From: Arabidopsis thaliana
Lineage: Eukaryota > Streptophyta > Magnoliopsida > Brassicales > Brassicaceae
Reading direction: 5' to 3'
DNA: 64,000 bases
NCBI RefSeq assembly: GCF_000001735.4
Contig: NC_003074.8
Coordinates: forward strand, 13,392,101-13,456,100
The first letter of the stretch is position 1. Every line of letters begins with the position of its first letter. This document shows, piece by piece, positions 10,952 through 22,316 of the stretch. The position numbers and the translations under genes were made by a program. The notes beneath the pieces are model-generated. The model saw only the letters and a program-made list of their open reading frames with translations, was not told where the DNA came from and searched no databases.

Positions 10952-10981
<30 letters not shown>

Positions 10982-11007
10982 AAGAAGAAGAAGAAGAAGA
11001 AGAAGAA
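10952..11007. repeat. AAG microsatellite
   Basis: About 18 uninterrupted AAG units lie just upstream of the Transposase_24 gene, probably in its 5' leader or promoter. Confidence 0.9.
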
Positions 11008-11071
11008 TCGTCACCACATAAATTGGGTTATGGGCTTCGTAATTTTTTAGGCCTACTTATATGCTGAAGTG

Positions 11072-12833
11072 TGATAATAGGTTTTTAAGATCAATTAATC
11101 CTAAAGCACTATCATGTCGTTGTAGTACTGAAGGTGTATCTCCAAATGGGTGTGATGCTAACAATCAAGATGTGATCAGAAGTCACTAAGTCAAGCCAAG
11201 CAATAACAGGTTGTGGTGTGTTCTAGCAGTTCTAAGTGAACATGCAGAAAACAGAAATTCAAGCAGAAACAGTAAAACACTCGACCAACACAGCTCTTTG
11301 CAGAGCACTGGGTGAGGTCGAGTGACAGGTCGAGTAACAGACAAAAAATAAAACATAGATACTCGACTGCACAGTCTCTTGCCAGACAACTGGGTGGTCG
11401 AGTATGAGGTCGAGTAACAAGAAAGAACTGCAGAAACTAAGCGACAGATAACAAGATGCAGTAAACAACAGTAGAGTAAACAAAGAATTCAATCAGATAA
11501 AGAATTCCCGAGGATGGGGTAATTGAGTAGTTTCGTTTCCTCAGTTTATAGGTGATTGGCATGCTCAATAAATTAACCCTAGACAATAAGTTCATTAACC
11601 AAATCTAAGTGCCACCGCAACAGAGACCCTCAAGTTAACCTAGTCCCAGACTCAATCACCATTGACGAGAGCTAACCTAACATGCATTATGAATCAACAA
11701 GTTAAAGCCAAAACGCTCCCTGCAACCAATACCTTGGTACAGGGTCACGATTCTCTGGAATTAGTGGTTCAGATATTTCATCGAACACCTTTTGGGCGCA
11801 AAAATGTCTGGGCTCAAATTCCAGTTGATAAGAAAGCAATAGGCATTAAGAACAACTAATCCAGAAGGGATCTATTAATCAATACTCAATCACCTAGCAT
11901 ACTGAGAATTCTACACTACTCTAACCCATCCTTAAAAACCTATTCACTACTCAAACATCATAACAGAAAGCATAAACGTTGAACATGTTGAAAACATGAT
12001 AACAATAGTGTAAAAGCAGGATGATAACAGAATGAACAACAGTAAACGAAATCAAGAACAAAAGCTGAATACTGAATACTGAATAGATAAAGAGAAATCC
12101 GGATTACAAAAGGTCTAGAACACAAATTCTGCGGAATAAAACTAGATAAAAACTTGTTTGCGAAAATGTGAAGTACATGCTACTTATAGCCAAATATTCT
12201 GAAAGCCTAATACTTAAAACGACGAAGTATTGGGACGGATTAAGAACTGTACTCGACCCAGGTGGTCGAGTGGGAGGTCGAGTGAATAGCTGGAGTCTTC
12301 TTTTCTTCCTTGTGTTCGAGTGTCTGGTTGAGTGCGGAATGAAGAAGACTCTGAAGCTTGCCATCGAGGGTGTAGTCGAGTGGTGGTGAAGGTGATATTG
12401 ACTTCCAGGTAGAGTGATGTAGTCGAGTGATGATCAGGTAATGGTGGTGAAGGCACTCGACCTCGGGGTCGAGTGATGTGATCGAGTGATGGTCAGGTGA
12501 TGGAGATGAAGACGCTCGACCTCGAGGTCGAGTGGTGAGGTGAAGTGGTGATGTCTTCTACTCGACCTGGGGGTCGAGTGATCTCTTGAGATCTCGAAGC
12601 TCCTACTCGACCTCTGGGTCGAGTGGTTTGTCATGATCAGGTCCGCTTCTTCCAGTTAGCTCGTCAATAGGTCCAAATCACTTGAAATCAACACAAAAAT
12701 GCAACATACATGTAAACCTATCCTAAACATGTAAAGTGATGACAAATGATGAGAAATGGTATAAAACAGTGATGATATGATGCTAAAGTGATGACAAATG
12801 GATGCTCAAAACATGCAAAATACACACTTATCA
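11072..12833 (-). mobile_element. Athila element A, 3' LTR
   Basis: On the plus strand the LTR runs TGATAATAGG to CACTTATCA (inverted ends TGATAA/TTATCA), 1762 bases. It aligns with 18822-19998 with only a few percent differences by eye, and with 33588-36585 and 47567-47945. The base pairs before it (AAGTG at 11067-11071) would be one target duplication, but the partner flank is lost. Its inner half is rich in TCGAGTG motifs and small palindromes. Confidence 0.85.
12454..12624. repeat. Cluster of CTCGACC/GGTCGAG palindromes in the Athila LTR
   Basis: Four inverted repeats with arms ACTCGACC/GGTCGAGT sit at 12454-12475, 12515-12532, 12560-12579 and 12605-12624. The second is a perfect 18-bp palindrome, CTCGACCTCGAGGTCGAG. 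Single TCGAGTG motifs fill the gaps. Confidence 0.8.
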
Positions 12834-12896
12834 AAGTGTGGTGTGTTCAGTTCAATTTCCCCAAACACTAACATGTCGATGCAGCTATAAGGGGTG

Positions 12897-14408
12897 TCAA
12901 TCCAGTCCACTGTTATTGCTAGCAATCAAGTCAGGCTCGAATGATGAATGCCTCGCAGGGACATGCGGAATCTCCTGCTCTCTAGGCTCAGGCCTGCGCT
13001 GACTTGGCTCGGGCGCGTCATATCTCCTCGAAGGCATGTCTTGAGGGAGTTGTCCCTGCGGAATTGCTGTAGTGGAAGAGGAGCAGCTGATTTTATCCTT
13101 GAGAAACTTGATAGCCCTGAGGCACTTGGCGAGTAACTTATCCTGTTTCTTGCACCACTTCTGCAGCTTGCTGTTGTTCCTGTGAGCTTCGCTCAAACTC
13201 TTGCTTTCCCTCGCTGGAGGTATATGCTCACTGAAATGATACATGCTCGTGTCAAATTCCGCCTCATCTATATCATCCGTCTCATCAACATCTTCTGTTG
13301 TAGCTCCTTCGGTGTGACTGATCTCCTCAGTTGGCGGACTGCCCTCGAAATAAAGATCTTCAAGCGTAGGCTTGAAGTCAATGTTTCTGCCCTCGAGAAT
13401 CCTAGTAGCGTCAATGCAGGGGAGAAGAATGTTGGCGATTCTAATCGATGAATGCTCGAACCTGTAGCGGTGAAAGTCGCCAGCCATGTCAAACTCCAAG
13501 AACTCACATCTGCGCAAATGATCCAAGTCCATCATCCTCGGTGCTAACCCTGGTTCCTTGAGCGGTACTCCACAAGCTTCCAGAATTGGCGTCACAATGC
13601 CACCCACGCATAGTGCTCCTCTCACCTTCTTCTTTCCGTTCGTCAACGCCCACTTCCTGTATCCACACAGGTGGATCGATAGAGGCATTACTGGTGGTGC
13701 GTTATTGAGATCGCCTCTCAAGACATTCTTTCCCTTCGTCCGGCGGAGCATCCCTGTAAGCGCAGAATCTATCATCTCCATGTCCGTGTTAGACACGGTG
13801 CCTGTAGACTCTCTAGAGTAAAATACGTTGGCAACCGAGCGCTGAAAGTAGCGGGTTACAGGACTCCGGATTTGGTTGCTCTTGGACCGCGCCGAGTTTA
13901 GCGGTAGATTGTTCCCAATGGTGGCCCACAAATCCTTAAGCTCCTCTCTGTCAAACCTGGGTTTGGTTCCCTTTCCACTAGGGAAACCAAACAGTTCTTC
14001 CAACTTCTTGATCGAAAGCTGATACCACTGCTCATCCACTGAGAACGTCAAGAAGCCTAAACCCATGGTATCCAGCTCAAAGTCTGTGAGTCCCTCATAC
14101 ATCTCCACTTGCAGCGTGGGAAGAAACTCGATTGTCTCCTCCTTATAAGCAGCGTAAGGGTAAGACATGAGTGTCTCTAGATGACACTTCTCGAACAGAT
14201 GTTGCACGTCCTCCAGTAACCCCAGCTGGGCTAAAGTCTCATAGCACAGATACCTCGTTCCCCAAAAGTCATTCATCTCAAAGAATCTGATATACTCCTC
14301 CACTGTAACCTCGTCGGGTTTGTTCAGCAGCTTCGTCTCCTTACGCCATGACTCTGGCTCATACTCAGTTTCGATGTCCTCATCAATCAGCTCATATCTA
14401 CTCGACAT
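12897..14408 (-). CDS. ATHILA ORF1 protein (element A), intact
   Basis: A single open frame of 503 aa starts at an MSSRYE Met and matches the Athila ORF1 family: FWGTRY near residue 47, LGLLEDVQHLFEKCHLETLM, then FGFPSGKGTKPRF, ELKDLWATIGN, SKSNQIRSPVTRYFQ and GTVSNTDMEMID, with a C-terminal acidic, Arg-rich tail. The function is unknown. It occupies the env-like position 3' of pol in full Athila elements, but I see no signal peptide or membrane segment, so envelope function is not supported. The 3' LTR follows 64 bases downstream. The same gene is broken in elements B (22317-23790) and DC (44202-45727), which makes this intact copy notable. Confidence 0.85.
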   Translation of the reverse strand: MSSRYELIDEDIETEYEPESWRKETKLLNKPDEVTVEEYIRFFEMNDFWGTRYLCYETLAQLGLLEDVQHLFEKCHLETLMSYPYAAYKEETIEFLPTLQVEMYEGLTDFELDTMGLGFLTFSVDEQWYQLSIKKLEELFGFPSGKGTKPRFDREELKDLWATIGNNLPLNSARSKSNQIRSPVTRYFQRSVANVFYSRESTGTVSNTDMEMIDSALTGMLRRTKGKNVLRGDLNNAPPVMPLSIHLCGYRKWALTNGKKKVRGALCVGGIVTPILEACGVPLKEPGLAPRMMDLDHLRRCEFLEFDMAGDFHRYRFEHSSIRIANILLPCIDATRILEGRNIDFKPTLEDLYFEGSPPTEEISHTEGATTEDVDETDDIDEAEFDTSMYHFSEHIPPARESKSLSEAHRNNSKLQKWCKKQDKLLAKCLRAIKFLKDKISCSSSTTAIPQGQLPQDMPSRRYDAPEPSQRRPEPREQEIPHVPARHSSFEPDLIASNNSGLD

Positions 14409-15891
14409 CGCCCTCTTTCCTCTGGCGATTTCAGCTCTTCTCTGATTACGTCGGGCTGTGGAGAGTTCTAATTCATCCCTGAAGCTCTGGTAAACATGTT
14501 GCTCTCTCGGTCTAACGGACTAGGACTCAGCTTCATCCACATTGTAATCAGGGTCCATAAAAGATTCTCCACTGTAGTTACTCATGATGAAACCTGAAAA
14601 CAGACAAAACTCAAAGATAAACGTTAATACGTTAGTAACAGCAAACCAAAAACACAAACCAATCAAGTGAACCGGTCGAGTGATGTAATCGACTAAACCG
14701 TCGGTTTTGAATTTTTTTTTTCTTTTCTTTCGGTTGATCGAGTGATTTTGTTTGGTCGAGTGAAGCTAGTTTCGTGGTTAGAGTGAGGCGGTGGTCGAGT
14801 GGCGTCGCTTTGGCGGTGAATCGAGTGATGAATGGACTTGAGAGATGAGAGAACAATGGCACCTTGGTCGAGTGGTTATGAGCTAGAAGTGGTGAAGGCG
14901 GCTTGGTGATAGAGGTCGAGTGAATGAAATGGCAAGGTCGAGTGATTAGGCAAGGTCGAGTAGCGAGGCTTGGACGGACAAAGTGATGAGGAATCGAGTG
15001 TTTGGTGATGAGAGACGAGTTTGAAAGAGATCGAGTGAAGCTTGTGAGAATGGCAATGGTGATGAGAACTCGAGTGATGTTGAGCTCGCGGAGAAGAGAA
15101 GACGGTGATGACGTTGGTCGAGTGATGTCGCAGATGGAGAGATGATGAGCTTGAAGGTGATAAGTGTTCAGCAGTGAAGAGACCGAGTGATGGTTAAGGT
15201 CGAGTGTTTTATGGGAGAGAAGTGGGAGAAATGAAGTCGAGTTTATGAGGTATGGGGTCGAGTGGTTGAGAGAAGAGAGATGAGAGTTTGGTTTGTTGGT
15301 GGTGATGAATGAGGAGGGGTCGAGTGTATAATAGGTGAGGTGGAGATAACGAGGTCGAGTAAGTGATAGGTGGGGGATGGTGATGTCGTCGAGGTCGAGT
15401 GGTGTGTGGAGATGGGATAAGGTGAGGGGTCGAGTGGTTGTGAGAAGAAGGAGTTGGATTTCTTGTCTGTTGGTTAGGAGCGTGGGAGACATAGGGTGCA
15501 ACAGTGGGTCCCTCGCTTGTCTCTTTCTTCTGAATCATTACTCTATCTTCACTAGGAAAATTTCAGTAAATCCTAAAATCTGCTTTAAACTTGATGAACT
15601 CTCTGTAAGACTCTGTAGCTCCCGTTGGTCGAGTAAAATGATGATTTAAAAGTTTTTAAGTTTTAAACATCACCCATACTCGACCAATGCACTCGATCTC
15701 TAGGCACTCGGTAGAGTAAAAGTTTTAAATTTTTACTCTACCTTCACGTTATTCCTCTATTCCTGAGAACCACAAACATAACTAAAACAAATAAAAAATA
15801 ACAAGAAAGTAAAAATTATTTACAAGGATAATCATGGGACTTCCTCCCAAGTGAGCTTGTTTAAAGTCTCTAGCTTGACTCCTCACACTTA
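14409..15891. repeat. TCGAGTG-rich non-coding spacer between protease and ORF1
   Basis: The stretch between protease and ORF1 has no credible gene. From about 14670 to 15720 it contains dozens of TCGAGTG/TCGAGTA motifs at irregular 20-40 base spacing. Long apparent minus-strand ORFs here (for example 14632-15501) are Ser/Thr/His/Leu low-complexity products of that composition. At 15840-15880 it holds a 'CTCCCAAGTGAGCTTGTTTAAA' type block that in element B directly follows the end of integrase. Confidence 0.7.
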
Positions 15892-16965
15892 TCAAGAGGA
15901 GAAAGCACTATAGAGAGGGTCTGCATAATCCTCTCTGATACCATCATCATACTCAGCGTCCTCCTTGGAGAGGTCTGCGGCAGAATACTCAATTACCTTC
16001 TCTTCAAAATATGCTTCTTTCTCTTCTGGAGGGTAATCTGTCTCTTTAGACCATATTGAAGTGAACTTTTTTCTCGGGACAGTGTCAATCCCGTCTTTAG
16101 GTTGAGCTTCCTTCTACAACTGATTTAGCTTACTTCTAAGTTCCTCAACAGTGTGGGCTAGCTTCTCTATAGTTTTATCTTGCTTATCAGACTTCTTTTT
16201 AAGTTCTTTCACTCTTTCAGTCTCATATCCTTCTCTTGAGATCACTCTATCATTTCCAGAGGTTCTTCCATCTTCTGTTGACCCTTGTGGAGTTTTGTTG
16301 ATGCCAAACTGCAACTTGATATGCTTTCCAAGGTTGAGACTTATTTTCCCTTCCCTGACATCTATCACTGCTCCTACTGAAGCTAACAAGGGTCTTCCCA
16401 GTATTAAGGGATCCTTATGCTCTACTTCCATATCCAGCACCACGAAGTCTGTAGGCACTTCTACTCCATTAATCATGACTGGTAGATCTTTCAGCATGCC
16501 GAAGGGTTTTCTAAAAGACCTATCCGCAAGGATCAAAGTCAGGTCACAAGGTTTATACTGAATGAACTCTAACCTTCTTGCCACAGAGAGTGGCATTAAG
16601 CTGACAGAGGCTCCGAGATCGCACAGGCAATCGCTAAAAGCTAATTCCCCAATGGAACATGGTAGAGTGAAAGATCCAGGATCTTCTAACTTCTCTTGAA
16701 CAATCCTCTTATCAGAAGCTCGAGATGGAGTGGCATCACTTTCATCATCTGAATCGTGATACATCTTGATCCTTTCCAGTATCAAATTTCTCACATCTTT
16801 GTGAGGATCAGGAATCAGGTTGAGAACTTCAATCAGTGGCATCACTGCTTCAATCTCGTCCAGCTGCTTCGATGCAACAGACTTGTATTTCTCCATCCAC
16901 GCTTTCCTGAATGTCCACGGAAGAGCACTTGAGGGCAGTGGAGTAGGTTTGAATCGTTTTACCAT
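15892..16965 (-). pseudogene. Athila protease domain with acidic C-terminal tail (element A)
   Basis: The frame carries a retropepsin: the active-site block [13 protein letters not shown] and the [16 protein letters not shown] block, at about residues 110-220. A coiled-coil-like segment follows ([22 protein letters not shown] as a stretch of charged heptads). A TAG at 16114-16116 interrupts it, where the sister copy in element DC has CAG. The same frame then encodes an acidic tail (DYPPEEKEAYFEEK to DYADPLYSAFSS) and a normal stop at 15892-15894. In an autonomous element pol would follow the protease; here the non-coding spacer follows at once. The frame continues upstream through TAG 17002-17004 into 17814. 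Confidence 0.75.
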
Positions 16966-17001
16966 TCTCTCGATTATGGCGGCCTTCTCTTCCGAGGTGG
17001 A

Positions 17002-17885
17002 CTAAATGAGATGGCGAGAACCAGCAAAATGGTTGAATTCATCTAAACATTGCATAGAGCAATAGGTCGATAATCTGAGACTTTCTTCGGAGCTCTCACT
17101 TTTGGGATTATCAACAGAGACTTCAACCTGAGTAGAAGCCTCCCCGTCTTGAACATCACTGTCCCCAGTGATGAAATCAGGGACATGTCGAGTTGGCAGC
17201 TCTCGATCATGGCAGATGGTGATGGCGTGTGCAGTTGCATACTCCTTTGGATTTTGTATTGACTTCCCAGGAAGTCCTGTAACTTTAGGTGTAGAGGTAG
17301 ATGCTGATTGGCCTTCCAAATATCTGACTTTGGTGTTCAATGCCTCCACTTTGGCATTCATGTCATTGTAGCTGCAGTCCAGCTTATGGTGTAATTCAGA
17401 TAACTTCTTAGCAATTTCCATTGAGCTAGATGCTTGTACCTCTAGCAGCTGTTGTACCATCTGTTTCATTTCAGCATCAGGAGCAGCAGGACCTTGGTTT
17501 TGCTGAGTTGTAAACCCAGGTGGTGGTGGCGGCTGGTAGTTCCCCTGGAATTGCTGCTTAGGAACGAAACCTTGGTTGTAGGGAACAAAGGGTTTGTTCT
17601 GACCTTGTTGTTGTTGTGGAGGATTAGCAACGTTGGTGCTGCGGTAGGAGAGGTTGGGGTTGTTGGTTTTGAAGTTGTTGTATCCTTTGTAGCCACCCTG
17701 GTTGTTGATGATGTAGCTGACTTCTTCCAACTGGTTACCCTCCCCATATTGGACTTGAAACTGCTTGTCATCAACAAGGAAGTGCACATGCTTCTGCTGG
17801 CTAAGAAGAATCATGTCCAGCTTGTCATTCAGCGCTTTGATCTCATTCCTGTGTTTGTCATCAGAGTTAGTTGTTCCTCTGACCT
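17002..17885 (-). pseudogene. Gag C-terminal linker (element A)
   Basis: The frame from about 17885 reads [19 protein letters not shown], then a Gln/Pro/Asn-rich region ([12 protein letters not shown]), a coiled-coil piece ([18 protein letters not shown]) and an acidic segment, before TAG at 17002-17004. This is the usual linker between capsid and protease in Athila polyproteins. It is in one frame with the protease downstream and shifted one base from the capsid frame upstream, with the break close to 17880. Confidence 0.7.
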
Positions 17886-18803
17886 ATCACAGTCCTCGTT
17901 GTAATTGCCATCTGATTGAGCAAGGTTCTCAACCAATTCCCAGCCTTCTTCAACATCCTTGTTTTGGAAATTTCCATTGCTGGAGGTATCCAGAAGCATT
18001 CTGATGCGTAGTAGGACTCCTCTGTAAAGAGTGCTGAGCAGAGAGGCTTTAGTAAAGCCATGATGAGGGCATTGGTTGGTGTAACCCTTGAAACGCTCCC
18101 ATGCTTCACAGAAGCTTTCACGAGTCTTCTGTGAGAAACCAGAAATCTCATTTCTGAGTCTTGCAGTTCTGGCATTGGAGAAGAACTTTGATAGAAAAGC
18201 CTTCTTACAATCATCCCAGGTGGTGATTGAGTCATGGGGCAGATTCTTCTCCCAGATGTGTGCTTTGTCGCCCAAGGAGAATGGAAACAAACGGAGCTTG
18301 AATCCGTCTTCACTGACACCATTGATTTTTGTCAGGTTGTAGAGCCTATCGAATTCATCAAGGTGGTCGAGTGGATCCTCCATTGGCAGACCATGGAATT
18401 TGTTCCCCTGAATCATCGAGATGAGACCACTCTTAATCTCAAAGTTGTTGTTCTGGATAGCAGGAGGTGCAATTCCTTTCCTCTGACGGTGATCACGTGG
18501 TGCATCTCCAACACCAATGTTGGCAGGGCCATTTTGTTGATTCTGTTTGTCAGCCTTTTCGAGTGGTTGCTGAGGTACAAGGTTGACAGTGTTTCTCCTT
18601 TCTCTGAGTTCGCGAGCTATGCGATCGATTTTGCGTTGAAAAGGAGGTTCTGATTGCCTGTTGATCGAGTTCGCATACAGCAGAGGTGTACCTGGATCAA
18701 GAAGACAACAAGAAAAACACACAGTTAGCAACCGATTTGAAAATTGAAAAAGAACTTGATCTAAGCAAGTCTGAAATCTCAAATGTAACAAACAAACACC
18801 CAA
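17829..18803 (-). pseudogene. Athila gag capsid domain (element A)
   Basis: A 324-codon open frame holds a retrotransposon gag (capsid) domain: [35 protein letters not shown], the [12 protein letters not shown] block, [24 protein letters not shown] and [13 protein letters not shown]. Capsid proteins form the particle in which the element RNA is copied. The frame ends through a single-base shift near 17880, after which the polyprotein continues in the next frame. The start is uncertain: the first 50 residues are unlike gag and may come from an upstream intron or leader. Confidence 0.8.
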
Positions 18804-18805
18804 TT

Positions 18806-18818
18806 GGCAACGGCGCCA
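18806..18818 (-). other. Primer-binding site, Athila type (tRNA-Asp-like)
   Basis: The minus strand reads TGGCGCCGTTGCC three bases inside the 5' LTR. This is the PBS known for Athila elements and shows that 18822 onward is the 5' LTR. Confidence 0.8.
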
Positions 18819-18821
18819 AAT

Positions 18822-19998
18822 TGATAATAGGTTTTAAGATCAACTAATCCTAAAGCACTATCATGTCGTTGTAGTACTGAAGGTGTATCTCCAAATGGGT
18901 GTGATGCTAACAATCAAGATGTGATCAGAAGTCACTAAGTCAAGCCAAGCAATAACAGGTTGTGGTGTGTTCTAGCAGTTCTAAGTGAACATGCAGAAAA
19001 CAGAAATTCAAGCAGAAACAGTAAAACACTCGACCAACACAGCTCTTTGCAGAGCACTAGGTGAGGTCGAGTGACAGGTTGAGTAACAGACATAAAATAA
19101 AACACAGATACTCGATTGCACAGTCTCTTGCCAGACAACTGGGTGGTCGAGTATGAGGTCGAGTAACAAGAAAGAACTGTAGAAACTAAGCGACAGATAA
19201 CAAGATGCAGTAAACAACAATAGAGTAAACAAAGAATTCAATCAGATAAAGAATTCCCGAGGATGGGGTAATTGAGTAGTTTCGTTTCCTCAGTTTACAG
19301 GTGATTGGCATGCTCAATAAATTAACCCTAGACAATAAGTTCATTAACCAAATCTAAGTGCCACCGCAACAGAGACCCTCAAGTTAACCTAGTCCCAGAC
19401 TCAATCACCATTAACGAGAGCTAACCTAACATGCATTACGAATCAACAAGTTAAAGCCAAAACGCTCCCTACAACCAATACCTTGGTACAGGGTCACGAA
19501 TCTCTGGAATTAGTGGTTCAGACATTTCATCGAACACCTTTTGCGCACAGAAATGTCTGGGCTCAAATTCCAGTTGATCAGAAAGCAATAGGCATTAAGA
19601 ACAACTAATCCAGAAGGGATCTATCAATCAATACTCAATCACCTAGCATTACACTACTCTAACCCATCCTCAGAAACCTATTCACTACTCAGACATCATA
19701 ACAAAAAGCATAAACGTTGAACATGTTGAAAACATGATAACAATAGTGTAACAGCAGGATGATAACAGAATAAACAACAGCAAACAAAATCAAGAACAAA
19801 AACTGAATACTGAATACTGAATAGATAAAGAGAAATTCGGATTACAAAAGGTCTAGAATACAAAGTCTGCGGAATAAAACTAGATAAAAACTTGTTTGCG
19901 AAAATGTGAAGTACATGCTACTTATAGCCAAATATTCCGAAACCCTAATACTTAAAACGACGAAGTATTGGGACAAATTAAGAACTATACTCGACCCA
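18822..19998 (-). mobile_element. Athila element A, 5' LTR (truncated)
   Basis: It matches 11072-12240 almost base for base and breaks off after 'CTCGACCCA' at about 19998, losing roughly the outer 590 bases including the palindrome cluster. A different Athila LTR follows directly, which suggests a deletion or recombination between neighbouring elements. Confidence 0.8.
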
Positions 19999-21394
19999 AA
20001 CAAGGAAAATGAGAACTCTAAAAGCCCTACTCAATCATTGATAAACCAACATGTAACAAATTTAAGAACTAAAATGCAATCAACAGGTGACACAAATAAC
20101 AGGTAAATAAAAATGCAATCAGGGGGTAAATACAAATAAATCTAAGAAGAATAGAAGTCCTAAGGATGGATTCATTGATAAGGGCAACTCTAAGGTTCAT
20201 CAGATGGCTAACAGGTGAAAGGCATAAACCCTAGACGATAGATTCAAAAACTGGTTCAATCCACTCTCGTGATAGAGACCCCATAACCCTACCACTTCCT
20301 AATCTCAACTCTCGTTGATGAAACATAGCAGAGCAGGGTTTAAGCAACAATCTAGCAAAGCCAATAAATAGACTAGCCAATCTCTTGGTCAAGTCTACAA
20401 ATCTCTAGAATTCGTAGATCAGACATCCATTTGAACGTCTTTTTGACGTTGGACGTCTATGGTCAAATTTCCACATTAGCAAGCGAAAACCGCATAGGGG
20501 CCAACGAATCCAGAAGGGATCTAACCTAATCTTGACCACCTGACTAACCTAGAGATTACCCTAATCTAATTCATCCCCAAGAACCCTAATCACTACTCAA
20601 GCAACATAACTTAGAACACAAACCCAGAAATTACTGAAATCATACCAACCTGTAGATCTAAACAAGCTAAACATCTTTACTAAAAGAACTAAATGCAAAA
20701 ACGAAATAGATTAAAAGTAATTAAGTTTTGAAGATTCAAGAACACAAAGAAAAACTAAAGGATAAAAGCTAGATCCCTTGGACAAATCCCAAAGTGATCT
20801 ATTTATACTAAAATGTTAGAAACCCTAGATTCACTAGAAGACAAGAGACTTGAGGCGGTTTGGGCGAGTGCTCGATCTTGGGGATCGAGTAAAGAGGGTG
20901 CTGCAAAGTCTGCGCCTTTGTGTCTATGCTCCGAGTGATCAATTGGTCGAGTAGATGCTTCTTCCACTCTTATTATATGCCGAGATGTCTGGTTGAGTGA
21001 GGAATGAGGAGGATCCGAAAACGCTTTGATAGATCAACAAGTCTGGTAGAGTGGGTCGCCCTTGGTCGAGTAAATGGGTCGAGTAGAGGAGCGAGTAGTA
21101 GGGCGAGTAGATCGTTCTTCTTCTTCTTCTGTTGCTGCCTTTATCGAGTAAGTGGGTCGAGTGAATTGCTGCCTCCTTTGTGGCTGCATGGATCGAGTGA
21201 ACTGGCCGAGTAGAATGCTCTACTGCTTCCCTCCTGGTTGGATAGAGTAGAGGGTCGAGTAGAATCCTTGTAAGCTCCTTCTACACCTGAAAACACACCA
21301 AAACATGCAATATGTATGCAAGATGATCCTAAATGTCTAAGTGTGCAAAATAAGCTAAATGTGATGCAAAATGATATGAAACAATGAGTGATCA
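19999..21394 (-). mobile_element. Athila element B, 3' LTR (partial, diverged family)
   Basis: The sequence follows the same order of blocks as the element A LTR (AAACCCTAGAC near 20225, AGAGACCC near 20270, 'AGAAGGGATCTA' near 20512, TCGAGTA motifs from 20860) but is clearly diverged. The left end is missing at the junction with element A. The right end is near 21394, placed by the change to internal-type sequence; it is approximate. Confidence 0.6.
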
Positions 21395-22316
21395 CTAAGC
21401 TAAATGATGATAAATACATGTCTAATTCTCATTTCTTTTCATTCTCATTCTCTTTCCCATTCATCCCATACACAATCCCAATCCTAAATACAAGTCTCCA
21501 CCTAGTCCTAGCTAACCCAAAAAGTGTGGGCTAGGTCTACATGAAAGACTGCTCTTGTCGGCTCATACCTAACACGTTATACAAAGCTCAATCGAAAAAG
21601 ACCACTCCATCACACACAAATGATCTTTGGCTTGAAATAAGGCTAGGCTAAGGGTATGGGAAACTGCTCTAAAAATGAGAGTCAGCTACTTGGATTAACA
21701 GAGGGTGGTGAAGTGAATAAGATAATCAAAGTATGTATATGGTAGCCATTAGTTCACAAACAATGCACAGACATGATAATTGCAAATTCAGTTTAGGTTC
21801 TAATAGATAGGGAATGACATCAAATAAGCGAGTTTTGAATCAAAGCAGTATAGTCACGTTGTAAATTCAAAGCAGGGGTGCGGTCTTACTTCAGAGAAAC
21901 AATCGGTTATGCAACAGAGAACTAACAACCTGGGCATTGAACTTACTTCATTGAATCAAAACATGCTTAACGGTTTAAAATCATCATTATCCCCTATGCA
22001 AATGAGCAATCCTAAATGCAAACACTCTATATACAATCCTAAAATGAAATGCAATCTACATGACACTATGTTTTTGTGAAATCATTTTCAGAAAAAAATT
22101 CAAATTTTTATGGTTTTTTCTATGCCTTAGATGATGCAAAATTAGAAATAAGAAAAGAATACATAATGTTAAACATGTCTTGAACCCTCCCCCAAACTTA
22201 AATTACACAGTCCCTTGTGTAATAAAAATCTGAGAAAAAATTCAAGACCAAAACAAACAACACACAAATAAAAATAAAAATGTTATGGTATGTACAATGG
22301 TTGAGGTGGTGTTACC
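21395..22316. other. Element B internal non-coding region
   Basis: It lies between ORF1 and the 3' LTR of element B and aligns loosely with 36586-37600 in element DC ('CCACCTAGTCCTA' and 'GGCTCATACCTA' blocks). I see no gene in it. It is AT-rich near its end. Confidence 0.55.

Noticed and set aside
10814-11017. N-terminal extension with a long Leu run for the Transposase_24 gene
   Set aside because: The Leu run is the translation of an AAG microsatellite; the MPNAGRGG start gives a normal family N-terminus.
12897-14408. Envelope protein in the Athila elements
   Set aside because: The position is env-like, but no signal peptide, membrane segment or glycoprotein pattern is visible; it matches the Athila ORF1 family instead.
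14632-15538. Long minus-strand ORFs of 289 and 109 codons
   Set aside because: They are Ser/Thr/His/Leu low-complexity translations of TCGAGTG-rich spacer, have no family features, and the equivalent spacer in element DC does not keep them.
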